Notes: a model not told the origin generated them from the letters alone. DNA of 64,000 bases from JBCCMQ01 sp039179985 (GCA_039179985.1 JBCDED010000010.1:1-64000); one strand, 5' to 3'. Counted from the stretch's first letter, positions 8,786-17,867 are shown. Translations and numbers: made by a program.

Positions 8786-9448
8786 TCAGAAAGGGTGTGG
8801 GCGCCCGTCCCAGGTTTCAAACACGCCTGTCGTCGCGAGCGTTAGATCGTGGAAACGCTCTGCCAGTCCCTCAACGGCTTCCTCCACCGCAATATCCGCG
8901 CGGCCGCCGCCCATATCGGTCCGGACCCAGCCGGGGTGATAGATACCGACGGCAATACCTTCGTCGCGCAAGTCACTCGCCAGATTGCGCCCGAGATTCA
9001 GGACCGCCGCTTTCGAGGCACGGTAAATATACGATCCGCCGGCCGCGCGCGTGTGCGAGGCCATCTGCGAGGAGAGAATGGCGATCTTCGGGGCCTCGGC
9101 CCGTGCGAGCGCCGGCAGCATTGCCTGAATTGTCAGGAAGACGCCGGTGACATTGGTGGCGAAACTGCGAGCCCACATGTCGGCCGGGTATCCGTCAGCG
9201 AGCGTGTGGCCCTTGTCCTCGTAGACACCTGCGTTGCAGACAAGAAGGTCAACGGCGGTCCCGTCAAAGGCCTGACCAAAGGCCGAAACCGAGGCCTCAT
9301 CGGTTACATCAAGCGGCAGCCAGCGTCCCGGGGCGCCGTCCGGCGCGGCCCGTCGGTGCGTGCCAATGACGTCTTCGCCCAGGGTCGTGTAGCGATCAAA
9401 AAGGCCGCGTCCGATCCCGCGGGACGCGCCGGTAATAACTATGGTCAT
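8786..9448 (-). CDS. Short-chain dehydrogenase/reductase
   Basis: A 220-residue NAD(P)-dependent oxidoreductase with a Rossmann fold. Visible are the TGASRGIG cofactor loop at residues 6-13, the NAG motif (LLVCNAGVY), a Ser in ILSSQMASH and the YxxxK pair in YIYRASKAAV. The sequence GIYHPGWVRTDMGG is typical of the C-factor/CsgA-like classical SDRs. Its ATG lies one base after the stop of the upstream DUF1178 gene, so the two are probably translationally coupled. The substrate is unknown. Confidence 0.85.
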   Translation of the reverse strand: MTIVITGASRGIGRGLFDRYTTLGEDVIGTHRRAAPDGAPGRWLPLDVTDEASVSAFGQAFDGTAVDLLVCNAGVYEDKGHTLADGYPADMWARSFATNVTGVFLTIQAMLPALARAEAPKIAILSSQMASHTRAAGGSYIYRASKAAVLNLGRNLASDLRDEGIAVGIYHPGWVRTDMGGGRADIAVEEAVEGLAERFHDLTLATTGVFETWDGRPHPF

Positions 9449-9449
9449 G

Positions 9450-9872
9450 TCAATTGGCCTTGCGTGTGGGCATGAACGGCAGGGGCGCCACGGGAATACC
9501 GTCTTCGACTAGCGCCTTGGCGTCGGCGGGCCGGGCTTCGCCGTAGATTGCCCGCTCCGGCGCGTCGCCTAAATGAATATTGCGCGCCTCTTCGGCAAAA
9601 CGAGAGCCCACGTATTCCGAGTCCGCCTCGATCTTGGCTTTCAGTTCTTGCATCGCAGAGGCGTGATCTGGACCTGGTTTTGCGGGCACTTGTGCAGACT
9701 GCTGGTTTTCAGCCGCAACATTGGGCGCCATCAGTGCTTTGGAGACGTTCTGTGATCCGCAAACCGGGCACGAAAGGTGCTTTGACCGCTCAAGCGCCTC
9801 ATAGGCGCCAGAAGACTTGAACCAGCTTTCAAAGCGGTGGTCTTGATCGCATTTGAGCGTGTACTTGATCAT
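9450..9872 (-). CDS. DUF1178 family protein
   Basis: A 140-residue protein matching DUF1178. It begins MIKYTLKCDQDHRFESWF and has a CPVCGS knuckle at about residues 36-41, suggesting a zinc-ribbon-like N-terminal domain. The conserved C-terminal half contains VGSRFAEEARNIHLGD and ends near VAPLPFMP. I chose the second methionine (9872). It is the first gene of a pair with the SDR. The function of the family is not known to me. Confidence 0.82.
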   Translation of the reverse strand: MIKYTLKCDQDHRFESWFKSSGAYEALERSKHLSCPVCGSQNVSKALMAPNVAAENQQSAQVPAKPGPDHASAMQELKAKIEADSEYVGSRFAEEARNIHLGDAPERAIYGEARPADAKALVEDGIPVAPLPFMPTRKAN

Positions 9873-9947
9873 TTTTTGCCTCGACACCGCCCGACACTAT
9901 CAGGCGCTCTGTTTAGCTAAGGCTTTGAGGCAAAAATGCAATGCGGC

Positions 9948-10433
9948 CTAGCCGCCGGGCCGGTCATCGTACTTTGGCGAAAACCCGAGGATGATCTGCT
10001 GCAGTTCCGGCTCTGCCACCATCTGCGCCGCTTTCTTGCGGCTGACCCACTTGCGGCGGCGTTCCGACTTTTCCGGCCAGCTGCGCAAGAGCCGCTTCAC
10101 CCGAAAAGGGAACATGGCGACAACGCAAGGAAGATCGTCGTTGTCGTCGAAGATCTTGTCATAGGAATAGATGCCCAAGCAGCGTTTGCCAACGCGGCCC
10201 TCTACGCCTGCTTCCTCATAGGCTTCGCGCTCGGCGGTGCGGGTCGGGTCAAGGTCGTGGAGCGGCCAGCCCTTTGGGGTGATCCAGCGACCGGTTCCGC
10301 GGCTCGTGATCAGCAGAACCTGAACCTTTTCGTTCTGCAGCCGGTAACAAAGCGCACCAAACTGCGTTCTGACCTCCCGCCGTTGGCCGTGCTGGATACG
10401 GAGCGTCCGCGGCTTAAACTTTTCAATCGACAT
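9948..10433 (-). CDS. Nudix hydrolase
   Basis: A 161-residue hydrolase of nucleoside-diphosphate-linked compounds. The Nudix helix reads GWPLHDLDPTRTAEREAYEE followed by AGV, with the REAYEEAG core that binds magnesium. The canonical Glu at position 7 of the box is Leu here. The preceding RWITPKGWP resembles the diphosphoinositol-polyphosphate/Ap4A hydrolase-like subgroup of alphaproteobacteria. I chose the ATG at 10433; a TTG four codons upstream is possible. Substrate unknown. Confidence 0.83.
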   Translation of the reverse strand: MSIEKFKPRTLRIQHGQRREVRTQFGALCYRLQNEKVQVLLITSRGTGRWITPKGWPLHDLDPTRTAEREAYEEAGVEGRVGKRCLGIYSYDKIFDDNDDLPCVVAMFPFRVKRLLRSWPEKSERRRKWVSRKKAAQMVAEPELQQIILGFSPKYDDRPGG

Positions 10434-10547
10434 GCGTTGGCCCAATGCTCGCAGCGGCGTTCTCGGAAACCGGTCAACCGCTTCTTGTCTTTAAATGCCT
10501 TGATAACACATTAGCGCGCGATTCTACAGGCGGGCAAGGGACCCAAA

Positions 10548-11672
10548 ATGCAAAAGTCGGACAGACGGCCCTGGTTTATCGGTGCGGAGGTCTACAGGCA
10601 CTCAAGCTACGGGCACTGGCACCCCTTGCGCGTCCCGCGCGTGTCGACGGTGATGGATCTGTCGCGCGCGCTGGGCTGGATCGACGCGGACCGCTACCTG
10701 ACGTCGCCGCGCGCCAAGCCCGCGGCGCTGACGGTCTGGCACCACCCTGACTACATCGAGGCCTTGCAGCGCGCCGAACGGACCCAGACCATCAGCCCGG
10801 AAGAGCGGGCGAAATACCACATCGGCACCCATGCCAACCCGGTCTTCCCAGAGATCTTCCGGCGGCCCTCGACGGCGGCGGGTGGATCCTGGCTGGCGGG
10901 CGAACTCTTGAAACACGGCGGTACGGTCTATCACCCGGCCGGCGGCACGCATCACGGGTTGCCGGGGCGGGCCAACGGCTTTTGCTATCTCAACGATCCG
11001 GTGCTTTCTATCCTGGCTCTGCGCGCCAATGGCGTTCGGCGGATCGCGTACGTCGACATAGACGCGCACCATCCCGACGGTGTGGAGTATGCCTTTCACG
11101 ACGACCCCGATGTTCTGCTAATCTCGGTCCACGAAGAACGGCGGTGGCCCTTCACGGGGACGCTTGAAGACAGCGGGGTTGGGCAGGTCTGGAACCTGCC
11201 GGTCCCGCGCGCGCTAAACGACACAGAAATGGCGTTTGCACGCGACCGGCTGATCGTGCCGAAGGTCGCAGCCTTCGCGCCGGAGGCCATCGTTCTGCAA
11301 TGCGGGGCCGATGCAGTTGCGGAAGACCCGCTTGCGCGGTTGAACCTGTCGAACAATGCGCACTGGGCGATCGTGGCCGCGCTGAGACCGCTGGCCCCAA
11401 GGTACCTTGTCCTCGGCGGCGGCGGGTATAATCCCTGGTCGGTCGGTCGTCTCTGGACAGGCGTATGGGCGACACTCAGTGGTCGCGTGATTCCCGAAAG
11501 CCTGCCGACGCCAGCGACGGAGGTACTCGAAGCTCTGACCTGGCAGAAGGGCAGCAAGCCCCAAGGCCCACTGCCCCATTGGACCAAAACACTTCGGGAT
11601 CCGCCGCGCGATGGTCCGGTCCGACCGGATCTTGAGGGGCGGGTGGAAAGCCTGCTTGCGCGTCAGACCTGA
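10548..11672 (+). CDS. Histone deacetylase-like / acetoin-utilization (AcuC-type) hydrolase
   Basis: A 374-residue zinc-dependent deacylase of the HDAC superfamily. The active-site His pair is in GGTHHG (residues 132-137). The zinc-binding DIDAHHPDGV (170-179), GADAVAEDPLARLNLS and LGGGGYN with the catalytic Tyr follow. Pro replaces the usual Gly in the HH-G-DG motif. Bacterial members remove acetyl groups from proteins, polyamines or other small molecules; the substrate here is unknown. CAAGGGACCC precedes the ATG. Its last 10 bases overlap the convergent dehydratase gene. Confidence 0.85.
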   Translation: MQKSDRRPWFIGAEVYRHSSYGHWHPLRVPRVSTVMDLSRALGWIDADRYLTSPRAKPAALTVWHHPDYIEALQRAERTQTISPEERAKYHIGTHANPVFPEIFRRPSTAAGGSWLAGELLKHGGTVYHPAGGTHHGLPGRANGFCYLNDPVLSILALRANGVRRIAYVDIDAHHPDGVEYAFHDDPDVLLISVHEERRWPFTGTLEDSGVGQVWNLPVPRALNDTEMAFARDRLIVPKVAAFAPEAIVLQCGADAVAEDPLARLNLSNNAHWAIVAALRPLAPRYLVLGGGGYNPWSVGRLWTGVWATLSGRVIPESLPTPATEVLEALTWQKGSKPQGPLPHWTKTLRDPPRDGPVRPDLEGRVESLLARQT

Positions 11673-12643
11673 GGCGTACGGCCTGCCAGCACCTCCTGGA
11701 ACCAGGCGCGGTCGATGTTCCCACCACATAGGATCACCCCAACCTTTTTGCCCGCCATGGCCTCTTTCTCGTTCATCAGCGCAGCCAGCGGCGCGGCCCC
11801 CGCGCCCTCGGCCAGGTTGTGCGTGTCGGCGTAATAGACGCGGATGGCCTCGGCCACATCGTCGTCGGAGACGGTAACAATCCGTTCCGCGCCCGGCCCG
11901 TAGATCGCTAGCGCCTCAGCCACTGGAATGCGCACGGCCATGCCATCGGCGAATGTCCGCGCAGAATTCGTCTCGACAAGACGCCCGGCTTCGGCGGAGA
12001 GTTTTGCGGTCTGCGCATTCTCGGACACGACACCGACGACCTTTGTATCAAGACCAAGCGCATCGCGCGCCGCGATAACCCCGCAGATGCCCGAGCCGCA
12101 GCCGATAGGCACATAGATCGTATCGAGGTCGGGCTGCGCGGACATCAACTCGTAGCCGTAGGTCGCCACGCCCCGTACCAGTTCGCGGTGGAAAGGCGGC
12201 ACAAAGAACAGATCTTCGGCAGCGGCATGACGATCTGCCTCGCCCCGCGCTTCGTCAAAATCTTCCCCGATTTCATGAAGTTCCGCGCCAAAGGCCCGCA
12301 TCGCGGCGTTCTTTTCTACCGAGTTCCCGAGGGGGGCATAGACGACCGCACGCATGCCAAGGGCACTGGCCGCACGTGCCTGGCTTTGACCGTGATTGCC
12401 GCGGGTCGCGGTGATCACGCCACGGGCGTCCGGATGCGTGCGCCTGATCCAGTCAAGAAGTGTGATCCCGCCGCGCACTTTGAAGGCGCCAGTGGGCGTA
12501 TGGTTTTCATGCTTGACCCAGACATCGACACCCAAACGCTGCTTAAGAAGCGGCCACGCGTACTGCGGCGTGGGGTCCATCTGGCTGTGAACCAGTTGCA
12601 ACGATGCGTCTAATTCGTTCCGCGTGAAATATGGCTGAGGCAT
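11663..12643 (-). CDS. Threonine dehydratase-like PLP enzyme (fold type II)
   Basis: A 326-residue PLP enzyme that by family would eliminate ammonia from threonine or serine. The PLP lysine is in TPTGAFKVRGG (about residue 54), a substrate loop is seen as ATRGNHGQ, and the phosphate-binding glycine loop is GCGSGICG. There is no C-terminal ACT domain, so it resembles catabolic or EutB-type dehydratases rather than biosynthetic IlvA. A role in hydroxyectoine breakdown (EutB) would require neighbours not seen here. Convergent 10-base overlap with the deacetylase-like gene. Confidence 0.8.
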   Translation of the reverse strand: MPQPYFTRNELDASLQLVHSQMDPTPQYAWPLLKQRLGVDVWVKHENHTPTGAFKVRGGITLLDWIRRTHPDARGVITATRGNHGQSQARAASALGMRAVVYAPLGNSVEKNAAMRAFGAELHEIGEDFDEARGEADRHAAAEDLFFVPPFHRELVRGVATYGYELMSAQPDLDTIYVPIGCGSGICGVIAARDALGLDTKVVGVVSENAQTAKLSAEAGRLVETNSARTFADGMAVRIPVAEALAIYGPGAERIVTVSDDDVAEAIRVYYADTHNLAEGAGAAPLAALMNEKEAMAGKKVGVILCGGNIDRAWFQEVLAGRTPQV

Positions 12644-12831
12644 GCAGACTTTTCCGATGTCGGTCTAAGTGGTATACTTAACGTCGGTTTTTGACGGCCT
12701 CTTGTCCAGCCATGGTGGCGCGGCGAGGGGATTTGTGCCCGGAAGATCGGGTGGGAAGTGTACCAGTACGCCTCCAACATGGGTGGGTGTTTGTCTTTGG
12801 AATTCCAGGGACATGCGGAGCGGAGTTGCGC

Positions 12832-14100
12832 GTGCACGGCAATTTTAAAGGTGGAACCGGGTTCCACAGTCACAAGACGAAGCCGTCCATAGACCGGCTT
12901 CTTGAACAAGGCGACTGGAACACGCGCTTGGAAGAGGCGCGTGCCCAGCGGGAACGCGTGCTCGCGGCGAAGGCCGCCCAGGCTGCTGCGGATGGTGGCG
13001 TGCTGGTGCTGACCGAAGAGGTCAAAGCGGACGCCCCAGAGGAAACGGTAGAGCGTCCGTCGCGCCCCTTCCCCTGGCGGCCCCTGCGCGCAGCGGCCCT
13101 GCTTGCAGCTGGGGTCTCGATCGGTGTTTTCCTTGCGAATTATTCCGGACGGGTGACCGAGATTGCCCTTGCCCCGGCGGCGGACGCCAATGTGAACTCG
13201 GGCGAGGTTGAGGCGCAGCTGCGCGCCCTGTCGCCCGCCGACGGCATCGGGCCTGCACCCGCCGCGCCGATGTCGGTCCGCCTGGCGACCCTTGCGCCAG
13301 TCACACCGGCGCCAGCGCGCGCCCATGCTGCGATTACGGACGCGCGGCCCGTGGTCCGCCCCGAGCCACGTCCGGGCGATCCGGTTCTGGCAACGGCGGC
13401 CCCGGAAGAACCACGCCTGCCACAGCCAGAAGTCTTTGAAACCGCTTTGGAATTAACAAGCGGAGAGGAAGGTGCCGCCGGCGCCTCGGTGCCTGCTGCG
13501 GCGCAGCCTCTTGCACTGCAACCGGCCCCGGCCCGGCTGGCCGGGGTTGCACATGCACCGAGCGTTCCGGACGGACCTGCGCCTGTAGAGCCCGTAGCCG
13601 CCGCACCGCCCGAGGTGGCCGCTCCCGTGACCCAGCCGCTGACTGTCGCGCCCGAAGATATCGCACCCGAAGACATCGCGCCTGTGGCAGTGTCGTTCGC
13701 CCCGCGGCCCCGACCGGGCGAGGCTGCCGGAGATATTGCGGTTTTCGTTATGGCACCGACGGGGCTCTCGGCTTCGGCTGTGCAAAAGGCGCAGGCGCAG
13801 GTGGCGCGCAGCGGGCTCGCGCTGCAGACACCCCGGCGCACGGCCTATTCGATTTCCCGGAACAATGTGCGCTTCTATCACGCAAGCGACCGAAACGCAG
13901 CGGATGAACTGGCCGGTAGAATGGGAGCCGAATTGCGCGACTTCACGGATTTCCGTCCGCAGCCTGACGAGGGCACAATCGAGCTCTGGCTCGCCGGGCG
14001 GGGCAATCCCAAGCCCGCAGAACCTGAAACGCGCGACGGCCAGTTCACCGAACTCAAATGGCTCCGCGACGCCATAGCCCGGGCGGCGGGCCGGCTGTGA
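12832..14100 (+). CDS. Membrane-anchored Pro/Ala-rich protein with LytR_C-like C-terminus
   Basis: A 422-residue protein. The cytoplasmic N-terminus (~85 residues, KPSIDRLLEQGDWNTRLEEA) is followed by one membrane segment (AAALLAAGVSIGVFLANY). A long low-complexity Ala/Pro/Glu linker includes the repeat APEDIAPEDIAP. The C-terminal ~110-residue folded domain contains NNVRFYHASDRNAADELA and FRPQPDEGTIELWLAG, which resembles LytR_C-type domains. That suggests a cell-envelope role, but this is inference. I chose the GTG at 12832 because CGGAG lies just upstream and the longer frame is unlike coding sequence. It stands alone. Confidence 0.65.
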   Translation: MHGNFKGGTGFHSHKTKPSIDRLLEQGDWNTRLEEARAQRERVLAAKAAQAAADGGVLVLTEEVKADAPEETVERPSRPFPWRPLRAAALLAAGVSIGVFLANYSGRVTEIALAPAADANVNSGEVEAQLRALSPADGIGPAPAAPMSVRLATLAPVTPAPARAHAAITDARPVVRPEPRPGDPVLATAAPEEPRLPQPEVFETALELTSGEEGAAGASVPAAAQPLALQPAPARLAGVAHAPSVPDGPAPVEPVAAAPPEVAAPVTQPLTVAPEDIAPEDIAPVAVSFAPRPRPGEAAGDIAVFVMAPTGLSASAVQKAQAQVARSGLALQTPRRTAYSISRNNVRFYHASDRNAADELAGRMGAELRDFTDFRPQPDEGTIELWLAGRGNPKPAEPETRDGQFTELKWLRDAIARAAGRL

Positions 14101-14138
14101 GCAAGGTTTGACCTGACAGGGCACGGGCAGGGCACCCG

Positions 14139-14558
14139 ATGACGGAAACAGAACGCATCGTGCGTCAGTTCCACGAATCTTGGGATCTGCGCGACCCCGA
14201 CCGCGGCGCCGAGGTCATAGCAAATGACTGCGCTTTCGAAGACGTGGCCCGCGACGAGGCGCAGACGGGCCCCGAGGCCTACAAGGCTGATTACCACCGC
14301 TGGCGCGCGGCGTTCCCGGACGGAGAGGTCAAGGTCACCCGCGTGATCGTCGACGGCGACTGGGCCGTTGTGGAATTCCTCAACCGCGGAACGCAGACAG
14401 GCACGCTGAAATCAAGCTTCGGTACTTTCCCCCCAACGGGCCGCCGCATGGAAGTGCGGTATTGCAGCGTGATGCGGGTCAGGGACGGCAAGGTCGTCGA
14501 AGGTCGAGACTACTACGACCAGGCCAGCATCGCCCGGCAGCTGGGATTGATCGACTGA
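14139..14558 (+). CDS. SnoaL-like / NTF2-fold ester-cyclase family protein
   Basis: A 139-residue protein of the SnoaL-like NTF2-fold group. It has the helical start ETERIVRQFHESWDLRDPDR, the YHRWRAAFPDGEVKV block, and paired strands WAVVEFLNRGTQTGTL and RMEVRYCSVMRVRDGKVVEG. The pocket in this fold usually binds a small hydrophobic molecule; the substrate is not predictable. It starts 38 bases after the LytR_C-like gene. The decayed TRAP permease region follows. Confidence 0.78.
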   Translation: MTETERIVRQFHESWDLRDPDRGAEVIANDCAFEDVARDEAQTGPEAYKADYHRWRAAFPDGEVKVTRVIVDGDWAVVEFLNRGTQTGTLKSSFGTFPPTGRRMEVRYCSVMRVRDGKVVEGRDYYDQASIARQLGLID

Positions 14559-14789
14559 CAGTCGAACCTTCGCGCCTAGGCAATTGCCGGAAGTGAGGGG
14601 CGGCGGAGCAGAAACACCGACCCGCCCGCCACCGAATTGTTATCAGTGTTATACCGAAGGCTGAGGCTGGCGGTTCGTCTCACCGCGCTGCTTTCCTCGG
14701 ACGAGGCGCGGCCCGGTCTTCAATCCAGAGGAGTAGATCAGCCGAGGATCGCATTTGGGTTTCAGAGTTGCGACGGACCCCGCTTGGGT

Positions 14790-15413
14790 GGCTCCGGGGC
14801 TCTGATGCGGTAGCTTCCCCGGGCTGATCCTGCTGGTGCTTGGGTCGATTTTCACCGGGCTTGCCACGCCGACGGAGGCCTCCGGGCCGGGTGCTACGGG
14901 TGCGACGATCTTGGCGCTGGTCAACCGCAGGCTGGACTGGAACGTACTGGCCAACGTCAGCTTTGACGCTGAACACCTCAGGCTATATCGTGATCATCTT
15001 CCTGGCCGCCAAACTCTTTGCTTGCGTGCTGCGGCGGTATAGGGGCGACGAGATCTTGCGGAACCTCGTTCTGTCTGCCTTTGAGGATCCATAGATGACC
15101 GTGGCCTACACTCTTTTCACCCTGTTCCCACTCGACTGGATTGACATCACGATCATCATGATGCCGATTTTCGGAGCGCTGGATCTCGCCGTGCCGGGCC
15201 TTGATCAGGTGCGCGACCCGTCTGTGGTCTTGTTCGCGATCCTTGTGGCGGCGACATTGCAGACCTCGTTTTTGACGCCGCCTATTGGCGTTGCGGGCGC
15301 ATATATACCGGGGCGTGGTGCCCTTCGTACTCTTGCAACTTCTGGGGCTATTGATCCTGTTTCAGGACCCGGCGCTGACGACCTGGCTGCCGAAGGTGGC
15401 CCATGGGAACTGA
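14790..15413 (+). pseudogene. Remnant of a TRAP transporter large permease (DctM C-terminal part)
   Basis: No intact frame, but translation in successive frames gives consecutive pieces of a DctM C-terminus. From about 14806: LILLVLGSIFTGLATPTEAS, the conserved GxATPTEA motif. From about 14966 in another frame: TLNTSGYIVIIFLAAKLFA. From 15095: FPLDWIDITIIMMPIFGAL and later QTSFLTPPIGVAG. From about 15303 in a further frame: IYRGVVPFVLLQLLGLLILF, ending DPALTTWLPKVAHGN then TGA at 15411-15413. A stretch between the TPP motif and IYRG also looks shortened. Several indels and stops make this an old pseudogene. The 230 bases before it (14559-14789) hold no recognisable gene. Confidence 0.8.
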
Positions 15414-15423
15414 GTGGGGCGAA

Positions 15424-16788
15424 ATGACCGGGAAGACGCCGATTGCCGACCAGAGCGCCGTCAGCCTGCGCGACCGGTTGGCCACCGGTGCGCTTTCTGC
15501 GGTTGACCTCACTAAGGCGGCGGTCGCACGGATCGAAGCGCGCGAGCCTGAGGTTCAGGCCTGGGCCTGGTTCGATGCCGAAGCCGCGTTGCGGGAAGCT
15601 GAGCGGCTGGACGCGCTGCGCGCTTCGGGGGCACCTCAGGGGCCATTGCACGGTTTGCCTGTCGGTGTAAAAGACGTGATCGACACCGCAGGGATCCCGA
15701 CGGAAAACGGCTGTCCCGTCGACGAAGGGCGCATTCCGGCCAAGGACGCCGCGGTCGTGGCGCGTTTGAAGGCCGCCGGTGCGATCATGTTCGGCAAGAC
15801 CGTCACCACGGAACTGGCGTTCCTCTATCCCAACAAAACGCGAAACCCCATGGCCCCCGGCTTTACCCCCGGCGGCTCTTCCTCGGGGTCGGCCGCCGCG
15901 GTCGCTGATGGGATGATCCCGCTTGCCATCGGCACGCAAACAGGCGGCTCGGTCGTGCGCCCGGCATCGTTTTGCGGGATCACCGGGTTCAAGCCGAGTT
16001 TCAACGCGATCTCCCGGGATGGGGTGCTGTTGCAGTCCCCGAGCCTCGATACGCTGGGGGTGTTTGCCAGTGACCCGGAAGGCGCGGCCTTGTTGGCAGA
16101 CGCCCTATTCGGCACGCCCTCCGGTCTTCTGGATGCAGCGCAAAGGGGCCGTGCTTCGGTACCGGTTCTGGGCGTCGTGGAGCCACCGGGCTGGAGCGAT
16201 GCTGATACATCCCTCCATGTGGGCTTTGAGCGGTTGCGGGCGTCGCTGGCGGGTGTGATCACAGACATGGTACTGCCGGAGATCTTCGACGATGTCGTCC
16301 GCCACCGTGCGGCGATCAACACAGCAGAGATGGGCTCTCACTACCGCCGGTATCTTGAAGACGGCGCAGACCGTCTTGGTCCGCCGACGCGCGCGGCCAT
16401 TGAAGAGGGGCTTGCCATGCCCGCACAGACCTACCTCGCGGCCAAGGCTTGCCAGGACGCACTGTCCCCGGCTTTGGATCCGATCTTTCGGCGTTGCGAC
16501 GCCATCTTGTGCCCTGCCGCTCCGGGGCCCGCGCCCGAAGGGCTGAGTTCGACCGGGGACTCGATCTTCAACGGTCTCTGGACCATGGCTGGCACCCCCA
16601 CGATCACCTTGCCGCTTCTGTCGGCTCCAGATGGCAGACCCATGGGCGTCCAGCTTGTCGGCCCGGTGGGCGCTGACGCAGCACTGCTGGCGACCGCGCG
16701 CTGGCTCTGGGATCATATGCGCGAGGCTGGGGACGGGGGGTCTGTACCCCGAAAAGCCGTTCCTCCGGCAGGGAAGGCCGGGGCATGA
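15424..16788 (+). CDS. Amidase-signature family hydrolase
   Basis: A 454-residue hydrolase of the amidase signature family, which cleaves amides through a Ser-cisSer-Lys triad. All three are visible: Lys in GVKDVIDTAG, the cis-Ser in TPGGSSSGSAAAV, and the nucleophile region GTQTGGSVVRPASFCG. The C-terminal MAGTPTITLPL and GVQLVG segments are typical. I chose the ATG at 15424, preceded by GTGGGGCGAA; the frame is open seven codons further. It overlaps the next gene by 4 bases (ATGA). Close linkage to an aldolase/racemase-like PLP enzyme suggests joint use of an amide or amino acid, but the substrate is unknown. Confidence 0.88.
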   Translation: MTGKTPIADQSAVSLRDRLATGALSAVDLTKAAVARIEAREPEVQAWAWFDAEAALREAERLDALRASGAPQGPLHGLPVGVKDVIDTAGIPTENGCPVDEGRIPAKDAAVVARLKAAGAIMFGKTVTTELAFLYPNKTRNPMAPGFTPGGSSSGSAAAVADGMIPLAIGTQTGGSVVRPASFCGITGFKPSFNAISRDGVLLQSPSLDTLGVFASDPEGAALLADALFGTPSGLLDAAQRGRASVPVLGVVEPPGWSDADTSLHVGFERLRASLAGVITDMVLPEIFDDVVRHRAAINTAEMGSHYRRYLEDGADRLGPPTRAAIEEGLAMPAQTYLAAKACQDALSPALDPIFRRCDAILCPAAPGPAPEGLSSTGDSIFNGLWTMAGTPTITLPLLSAPDGRPMGVQLVGPVGADAALLATARWLWDHMREAGDGGSVPRKAVPPAGKAGA

Positions 16789-17864
16789 CCGACAGGCTGA
16801 AACAGGCGATCCTAGAGCGGTTCGGTACGCCCTGCGCCGTTATTGATCTGGATGTGGTCGAGCGGAACATACGCCGGGCGCAAGCCCTTTGCGTCGCGGC
16901 CGGGGTGGCCAACCGGCCCCATATCAAGACCCATAAATCTCCTGTTCTAGCCAAAATGCAGCTTGCGGCCGGGGCGCGGGGGATCACGTGCCAGAAACTT
17001 GGGGAAGCCGAGGTCATGGCCGATGCCGGGATTACCGACATCGTGATCGCGACGAACCTTCTGGGGGCCGCCGGATCCGGCAAGCTGGCCGCACTTCAGC
17101 GCCGCTTGCCGCTGAAGGTCTGCGCCGATAACCCGGTGTCGCTCGCGGCCTATGCAAAGGCCGCAGAAGAGGCAGGTCGTGTTCTTGACGTTCTCGTGGA
17201 GTGCGAGACGGGCCAAATGCGCGCCGGTGTCGAGACGCCGAAAGAGGCGCTGGCGCTGGCGCGGATGATTAGGGACGACGCCTGGCTCGGCTTTGCGGGT
17301 CTGCTCTATTATCCATCGCTAGACGGCTGGCCACGGACGCAAGAGTTTCACGACCAGATGGTGCCCGGGCTTGCCGCGTTCGGGCTCGACGCAGGTATTG
17401 TATCCACCGGTGGCACACCGAATTTTGCTCATATTGGTAAGCTAAAGGGCGCGACCGAGCACCGGGCGGGCACCTGCATTTTCAACGACAGGACGATGGT
17501 CACGGCGGGTTTTGCGAGGCCAGTCGACTGCGCGTTTCGGGTCTATACCAGTGTTGTCAGCCGCGCTGGTGCGGAGCGCGGCATCCTTGATGCGGGTTCG
17601 AAGACGCTGACCTCTGACCGGCACCAGCTCGACGGGTACGGGCTGATTGTCGAGCATCCCGAAGCGAAGATCCACAAACTCTCCGAAGAGCATGGTTTTC
17701 TCGATCTCAGGGCCTGCGCCGAAAAACCACCGGTGGGCGAGATCGTCAGCGTGATCCCCAACCACGTTTGCGTGGCCGTCAATATGGTCGACCAACTCGT
17801 GGCCATACGGGCAGGGGACATCGCCCAGCTGATCCCGGTCGCCGCCCGCGGTCGGCTGGTCTAG
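16785..17864 (+). CDS. D-threonine aldolase / D-serine dehydratase-like PLP protein
   Basis: A 359-residue fold-type III PLP enzyme of the alanine racemase N-domain superfamily. The PLP lysine is in RPHIKTHKSPVLAK (about residues 45-58). The beta-barrel pocket includes ITCQKLGEAEVMADAG and STGGTPNF. The C-terminal domain holds the metal pair His-x-Cys in IPNHVCVAVNMVD, as in D-threonine aldolases and eukaryotic-type D-serine dehydratases. It would cleave or deaminate a D-beta-hydroxy amino acid. Translationally coupled to the amidase and followed by a strong terminator. Confidence 0.82.
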   Translation: MTDRLKQAILERFGTPCAVIDLDVVERNIRRAQALCVAAGVANRPHIKTHKSPVLAKMQLAAGARGITCQKLGEAEVMADAGITDIVIATNLLGAAGSGKLAALQRRLPLKVCADNPVSLAAYAKAAEEAGRVLDVLVECETGQMRAGVETPKEALALARMIRDDAWLGFAGLLYYPSLDGWPRTQEFHDQMVPGLAAFGLDAGIVSTGGTPNFAHIGKLKGATEHRAGTCIFNDRTMVTAGFARPVDCAFRVYTSVVSRAGAERGILDAGSKTLTSDRHQLDGYGLIVEHPEAKIHKLSEEHGFLDLRACAEKPPVGEIVSVIPNHVCVAVNMVDQLVAIRAGDIAQLIPVAARGRLV

Positions 17865-17867
17865 GTC

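Noticed and set aside
13640..13690. Tandem repeat in the Pro/Ala-rich gene
   Set aside because: Only two imperfect 15-base units within low-complexity coding sequence; not a notable repeat array.
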